Shown here: positions 60,489 to 64,000 of the stretch, piece by piece
How positions within the stretch are numbered: position 1 is the first letter of the stretch
How the letters are laid out: each line of letters begins with the position of its first letter
Assembly: GCA_021801235.1 (NCBI GenBank)
Contig: JAJYYG010000007.1
Span: 1-64,000, forward strand
Direction of reading: 5' to 3'
Length of the DNA stretch: 64,000 nucleotides
DNA from: Actinomycetes bacterium
GTDB lineage: Bacteria > Actinomycetota > Acidimicrobiia > Acidimicrobiales > RAAP-2
The notes under the pieces: model-generated
What the model saw: only the letters and a program-made list of their open reading frames with translations
Told to the model about the DNA's origin: nothing
Databases searched by the model: none
Position numbers and translations under genes: made by a program

Positions 60489-61894
60489 GCCGGTCCGGGG
60501 ACGCGAAGGCCGAGGTGATGTGGTTCCGCCGGGACCTGCGCGTCGCCGACCACCCGGCGCTGGCGGCCGCAGTGGCCGGGGCGGCGGACCTCGGCCGGCC
60601 GGTGGTCCCCCTGTTCGTGGCGGACGACCGGATCCTGGCCGGGGCGGGTGCCAACCGGAGGGCCTTCCTGGCCGGGAGCCTCGCCGAGCTCGACCGGTCC
60701 CTGGAGGGATCCCTGGTCCTCCGCCGGGGCCGCCCGGAGGAGGTGGTCCCGGCCTTCGCCGCGGAGGTGGGCGCCACCACCGTCTTCGCCACCGGCGACT
60801 GCACCCCCTACGGCCGCCGTCGCGACGCGCGGGTGCGGTCCCCGTTGGAGGCGGCAGGTCGCGGCCTGGCGCTCGTCGGCTCCCCGTACGCCGTCTCCCC
60901 CGGAAGGGTGGTCGGGCGGTCGGGCGCGCCGTACCAGGTGTTCACCGCGTTCGCCCGGGCCTGGGCCGCGCACGGATGGCCGCCGCCCGTCCCGGCCGCG
61001 ACGGTCGGGCGGTGGACCACCCGCCCGTCGGACTCCACCCCCGCGGAGGTGGTGTCCGGACTGCCGGGCCCGAGGACCGGACTCGTGTCCCCGCACCTCC
61101 CCGAGCCCGGGGAGGGGGCCGCCCGACGCGCCCTGGAGCGGTTCGTGGGCGGTCCGCTCGCCGCCTACGGCGCCCAGCGGGACCAGCCTGCCGTCGAGGG
61201 AACCTCCCGACTGTCGCCCTACCTCCGCTTCGGATCCCTCCATCCCCGCCAGGTCCTCGACCTCCTCCCCGACACCCCCGGCACCGCCACCTTCCGGTCC
61301 GAGCTGGCCTGGCGGGAGTTCTACGCCGACGTCCTCTGGCACCACCCGCGGTCCGCCTGGGAGTCGCTGAACGCGACGGGAGCGATGCTCCGGTGGGACG
61401 AAGGCCCTGAAGCCGACGAGCGGTTCCGGCGGTGGACCGAGGGGACGACCGGGTTCCCGTTGGTGGACGCGGGGATGCGGCAGCTCGCCTCGGAGGGATG
61501 GATGCACAACCGGGTGCGGATGGTCGCCGCCTCGTTCCTGGTCAAGGACCTGCATCTCGACTGGCGGCGCGGTGCCCGCTGGTTCCTCGACCGGCTGGTC
61601 GACGGGGACGTGGCCTCCAACAACCACGGTTGGCAGTGGGTCGCCGGTACCGGGACCGACGCGGCACCCTTCCACCGGATCTTCAACCCCACCGTCCAGC
61701 GCGAGCGCTTCGATCCGGACGGGGCCTACGTGGGCCGGTACGTGCCGGAGGCCGGGTCGTCCGCCTACCCGGACCCCATGGTCGACCACGGGGCCGAGCG
61801 CCTGGAGGCGCTGTCCCGCTGGACCGACGCCAAGTTGGCGGCCGGGGAAGCCGGCCTGGGCCCGGCAGTGCCCCCCCGGCCGGGGTGCCGGTGA
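60485..61894 (+). CDS. phr: deoxyribodipyrimidine photolyase
   Basis: A 469-residue photolyase/cryptochrome. MWFRRDLRVADHPALAAA opens the antenna-binding domain; the FAD domain includes TSRLSPYLRFGSLHPRQVL, ELAWREFYADVLWHHP, TGFPLVDAGMRQLASEGWMHNRVRMVAASFLVKDL and NNHGWQWVAGTGTDAAPFHRIFNP. These fit CPD photolyases that repair UV dimers with blue light. GTG 60485 and the stop (61892-61894) overlap neighbours, so it is part of the uppS-recO-phr-hemW chain. Confidence 0.94.
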   Translation: MSRSGDAKAEVMWFRRDLRVADHPALAAAVAGAADLGRPVVPLFVADDRILAGAGANRRAFLAGSLAELDRSLEGSLVLRRGRPEEVVPAFAAEVGATTVFATGDCTPYGRRRDARVRSPLEAAGRGLALVGSPYAVSPGRVVGRSGAPYQVFTAFARAWAAHGWPPPVPAATVGRWTTRPSDSTPAEVVSGLPGPRTGLVSPHLPEPGEGAARRALERFVGGPLAAYGAQRDQPAVEGTSRLSPYLRFGSLHPRQVLDLLPDTPGTATFRSELAWREFYADVLWHHPRSAWESLNATGAMLRWDEGPEADERFRRWTEGTTGFPLVDAGMRQLASEGWMHNRVRMVAASFLVKDLHLDWRRGARWFLDRLVDGDVASNNHGWQWVAGTGTDAAPFHRIFNPTVQRERFDPDGAYVGRYVPEAGSSAYPDPMVDHGAERLEALSRWTDAKLAAGEAGLGPAVPPRPGCR

Positions 61895-63027
61895 TCGCGC
61901 CGGCTCCCGGGCCCACCCCGTCCCGCCCCGCCGCTGTGGGCGGGACGCCGTTCGGGGTCTACGTCCACGTGCCCTTCTGCCGTGAGCGCTGCGACTACTG
62001 CGCGTTCGCCACCTACACCGACCGGGACCACCTGATGGAGCGCTACGTCGACGCGTGCGTGGCGGAGATCGCCAGGGCGGTGGGCGAGGAGGAGCTACCG
62101 CCGGCCACGTCGGTGTTCTTCGGAGGAGGGACCCCGTCGCGCCTCCCCGCCGACGAGCTCGCCCGCATCCTCGACGCGGTCCCCATGGCCCCGGGGGCCG
62201 AGGTCACCGTGGAGTGCAACCCGGAGGACGCCACCCCCGACCGGATGGCGCGCTACCGGGCGGCCGGGGTCACCCGCGTCTCGCTCGGCGTGCAGTCGAC
62301 CGTTCCACACGTGCTGGCCGCGCTCGGGCGCCGTCACGGGACCGGTCAGGTGCGACGGGCGGCAGGCGCGGTGGCCGGTGCCGGGTTCACCTCGTGGAGC
62401 GTCGACCTCATCATCGGGGCGTCGGGCGAGACGGACGCCGACTGGAGGAGGAGCCTCACCGACCTGCTCGAGCTCCCGGAGCCGCCGCCCCACCTCAGCG
62501 CCTACGCCCTCACGGTCGAAGCGGGCACACCCCTGGCCGCCGACCCGGAACGGCATCCCGACGATGACGTCCAGGCTGCGCGCTACGAGGAGACCGACCG
62601 CATCCTCACTGCGGCCGGCTACCGGTGGGAGGAGATCTCCAACTGGGCGCGACCGGGCCACGAGTGCCGCCACAACCGTCTCTACTGGGACCAGGGCGAC
62701 TACCGGGGGATCGGGTCGGCCGCCCACTCCCACCGCCGCGGGCGCCGGTGGTGGAACGTGCGCACGCCGGACCGTTACCTCAGGGAGATTGCCGCCGGCC
62801 GGACGGCGACTGCCGGCGAGGAGCGGTTGAGCGCGGAGACCAGGGCGTTCGAAGCGCTCGCGCTGCGTCTCCGCACGCGCCACGGTGTCCCCGCCACCGC
62901 CCTGCCGGACGATCCGGACCTCGCGCCCCTGGTGGAGCGGGTAGACGGGTCGGCGGTCCTGACGGTGCGTGGCCGGCTGCTGGCCAACCGGGTGACCCAG
63001 TACCTCACCGCGGCGCCCCCCGCCTGA
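61891..63027 (+). CDS. hemW: radical SAM heme chaperone HemW-like
   Basis: A 378-residue radical-SAM protein. [17 protein letters not shown] has the cluster cysteines C30, C34 and C37; [19 protein letters not shown] is the SAM-binding motif, and [29 protein letters not shown] follows. HemW proteins bind heme and deliver it to respiratory enzymes; they resemble, but usually do not act as, oxygen-independent coproporphyrinogen oxidase. In many actinobacteria hemW lies between lepA and hrcA; here it lies 15 kb after hrcA. GTG 61891 overlaps phr. Confidence 0.93.
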   Translation: MIAPAPGPTPSRPAAVGGTPFGVYVHVPFCRERCDYCAFATYTDRDHLMERYVDACVAEIARAVGEEELPPATSVFFGGGTPSRLPADELARILDAVPMAPGAEVTVECNPEDATPDRMARYRAAGVTRVSLGVQSTVPHVLAALGRRHGTGQVRRAAGAVAGAGFTSWSVDLIIGASGETDADWRRSLTDLLELPEPPPHLSAYALTVEAGTPLAADPERHPDDDVQAARYEETDRILTAAGYRWEEISNWARPGHECRHNRLYWDQGDYRGIGSAAHSHRRGRRWWNVRTPDRYLREIAAGRTATAGEERLSAETRAFEALALRLRTRHGVPATALPDDPDLAPLVERVDGSAVLTVRGRLLANRVTQYLTAAPPA

Positions 63028-63101
63028 GCAGCCGGCGCCCTTGTGCCGGAGCGCGGTCCAGCCGGCCGGAGCCGGCGGTCCGGTCCCGTCCGGGCAACCG
63101 G

Positions 63102-63107
63102 TACCAT
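63102..63107 (+). promoter_or_regulatory. glyS -10 box (TACCAT)
   Basis: TACCAT ends eight bases before the glyS ATG at 63116. No Shine-Dalgarno is present, so the message is probably leaderless. Confidence 0.5.
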
Positions 63108-63115
63108 CTCCCCCC

Positions 63116-64000
63116 ATGTCCGACGAGGCCCCTTCCCACCCCGGCCGGCCCGGCCCGGAGGGAGCCGCTGCGCCCGCCACCGGCGGCCCCGCTTCCGAGG
63201 ACCTGATGGAGCGCGTGGTCGGCCTGTGCAAGCGGCGGGGGTTCATCTTCCAGTCGGCCGAGATCTACGGCGGCTTCCGCTCCACCTACGACTACGGCCC
63301 GCTCGGGGTCAACCTTCTCCGGAACGTGAAGAACGCCTGGTGGGAGGCGATGGTCCAACGCCGGACCGACGTGGTCGGTCTCGACGCCGCCATCCTCTCG
63401 CCACCGGCGGTGTGGCAGGCCTCGGGCCACCTGGCCAACTTCACGGACCCGCTGGTGGACTGCCGGGCGTGCCACCAGCGCTGGCGCCAGGACAAGATCG
63501 GCGGCGTCTGCCCGAACTGCGGCTCCACCGAGTTCACCGAGGCCCGGGCGTTCAACCTCATGTTCAAGACCCACGCCGGACCGTTGGAGGACGAGGGCGC
63601 GGTGGCCTACCTTCGCCCGGAGACCGCCCAGGGCATGTTCGTCAACTTCGTCAACGTCCTCCAGACCACGCGGAAGAAGCCGCCGTTCGGCATCGCCCAG
63701 GTGGGCAAGTCCTTCCGCAACGAGATCACCCCCCAGAACTTCGTGTTCCGCACCCGCGAGTTCGAGCAGATGGAGATGGAGTACTTCGTACCCCCGGCCG
63801 AGGCCCAGCACTGGTTCGAGTACTGGTTGGCCGAGCGGTTCAACTGGTACCTGGGCCTGGGCATCCCCGCCGACAAGCTCCGCCTGCGCCACCACGATCC
63901 CGACGAGCTCTCCCACTACTCGGCCGGCACCGCCGACGTCGAGTTCCTCTTCCCCTGGGGGTGGGACGAGCTCGAGGGCATCGCTAACCGCACCGACTTC
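63116..64000 (+). CDS. glyS: glycyl-tRNA synthetase, dimeric type (3' end outside window)
   Basis: The frame is open from ATG 63116 past the right edge (295 codons seen). [49 protein letters not shown] is the dimeric (alpha2) GlyRS start. [11 protein letters not shown] and CPNCGSTEF suggest a zinc knuckle. [14 protein letters not shown] and [29 protein letters not shown] are class II motif 1-2 regions. It charges tRNA-Gly. A TACCAT box (63102-63107) ends eight bases before the ATG, another probable leaderless promoter. Confidence 0.96.
   Translation, partial: MSDEAPSHPGRPGPEGAAAPATGGPASEDLMERVVGLCKRRGFIFQSAEIYGGFRSTYDYGPLGVNLLRNVKNAWWEAMVQRRTDVVGLDAAILSPPAVWQASGHLANFTDPLVDCRACHQRWRQDKIGGVCPNCGSTEFTEARAFNLMFKTHAGPLEDEGAVAYLRPETAQGMFVNFVNVLQTTRKKPPFGIAQVGKSFRNEITPQNFVFRTREFEQMEMEYFVPPAEAQHWFEYWLAERFNWYLGLGIPADKLRLRHHDPDELSHYSAGTADVEFLFPWGWDELEGIANRTDF

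Overview
The window is very GC-rich and gene-dense. Neighbouring genes are chained by 4-bp ATGA/GTGA stop-start overlaps, and many starts are GTG. The gene set points to an actinobacterium: F420-type luciferase-like oxidoreductases, a BldD-like regulator, a FolP2-type DHPS paralogue, an ImuA'-ImuB-DnaE2 mutasome under an actinobacterial SOS box, DtxR, DUF1707, DUF2510 and PAC2 proteins. A deep-branching lineage such as Acidimicrobiia would fit, but that is inference; there is no rRNA in the window.

Layout. 1-3.5 kb is an accessory patch: the tail of a RelE/ParE-like toxin, an AAA ATPase with a possible operator, and a DDE transposase, ending at tRNA-Ala(GGC). 3.9-13.7 kb is housekeeping and metabolism: leuS, an F420-type oxidoreductase, four 37-bp tandem hairpin repeats, a DUF1707 membrane protein, PAC2, a phosphotransferase, thioredoxin-TPR, folP2-type and holA. 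14.0-19.2 kb is the SOS-controlled imuA'-imuB-dnaE2 operon on the minus strand. 19.25-19.48 kb is a possible small RNA with a consensus-like promoter, a near-perfect extended Shine-Dalgarno, a 14-codon ORF and a strong terminator hairpin. 19.5-28.4 kb holds DUF169, NTF2-like, TetR, an enoyl-CoA hydratase/LLM/thioesterase operon, an orphan amino-acid-type binding lipoprotein, an SGNH hydrolase and SRAP.

28.4-31.4 kb is rpsT, lepA and DUF1697. 31.4-42.1 kb is a complete type I-E CRISPR-Cas system (cas3-cse1-cse2-cas7-cas5-cas6-cas1-cas2 plus an array of 31 intact repeats and one degenerate terminal repeat), visibly less GC-rich than its surroundings. The array starts 15 bp after the cas2 stop, so its leader must overlap cas2. 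Base 29 of the repeats is variable but mostly C, as expected if it is copied from the PAM. 42.4-46.8 kb holds a small unknown protein, a flavin amine oxidase, an SCP2 protein, an APC permease and a DtxR/MntR regulator with altered metal ligands.

46.9-64 kb is a conserved actinobacterial run: CIRCE-hrcA-dnaJ-rsmE, a BldD-like regulator with the c-di-GMP signature, an excisionase-fold protein, HIT, phoH, ybeY, corC, era, dinG and a TauE permease (both minus strand), uppS, a membrane protein, recO, photolyase, hemW and the start of glyS. In many actinobacteria lepA, hemW and hrcA are adjacent; here about 16 kb including the CRISPR locus separates lepA from hrcA and hemW lies elsewhere.

The points most worth a second look are the small RNA/mini-ORF locus, the PAM-like base 29 and cas2-embedded leader, an ImuB that lacks the little-finger region, micro-ORFs coupled through ATGA overlaps, and promoters with a TANNNT box 6-9 nt from the start codon, which imply widespread leaderless transcription.
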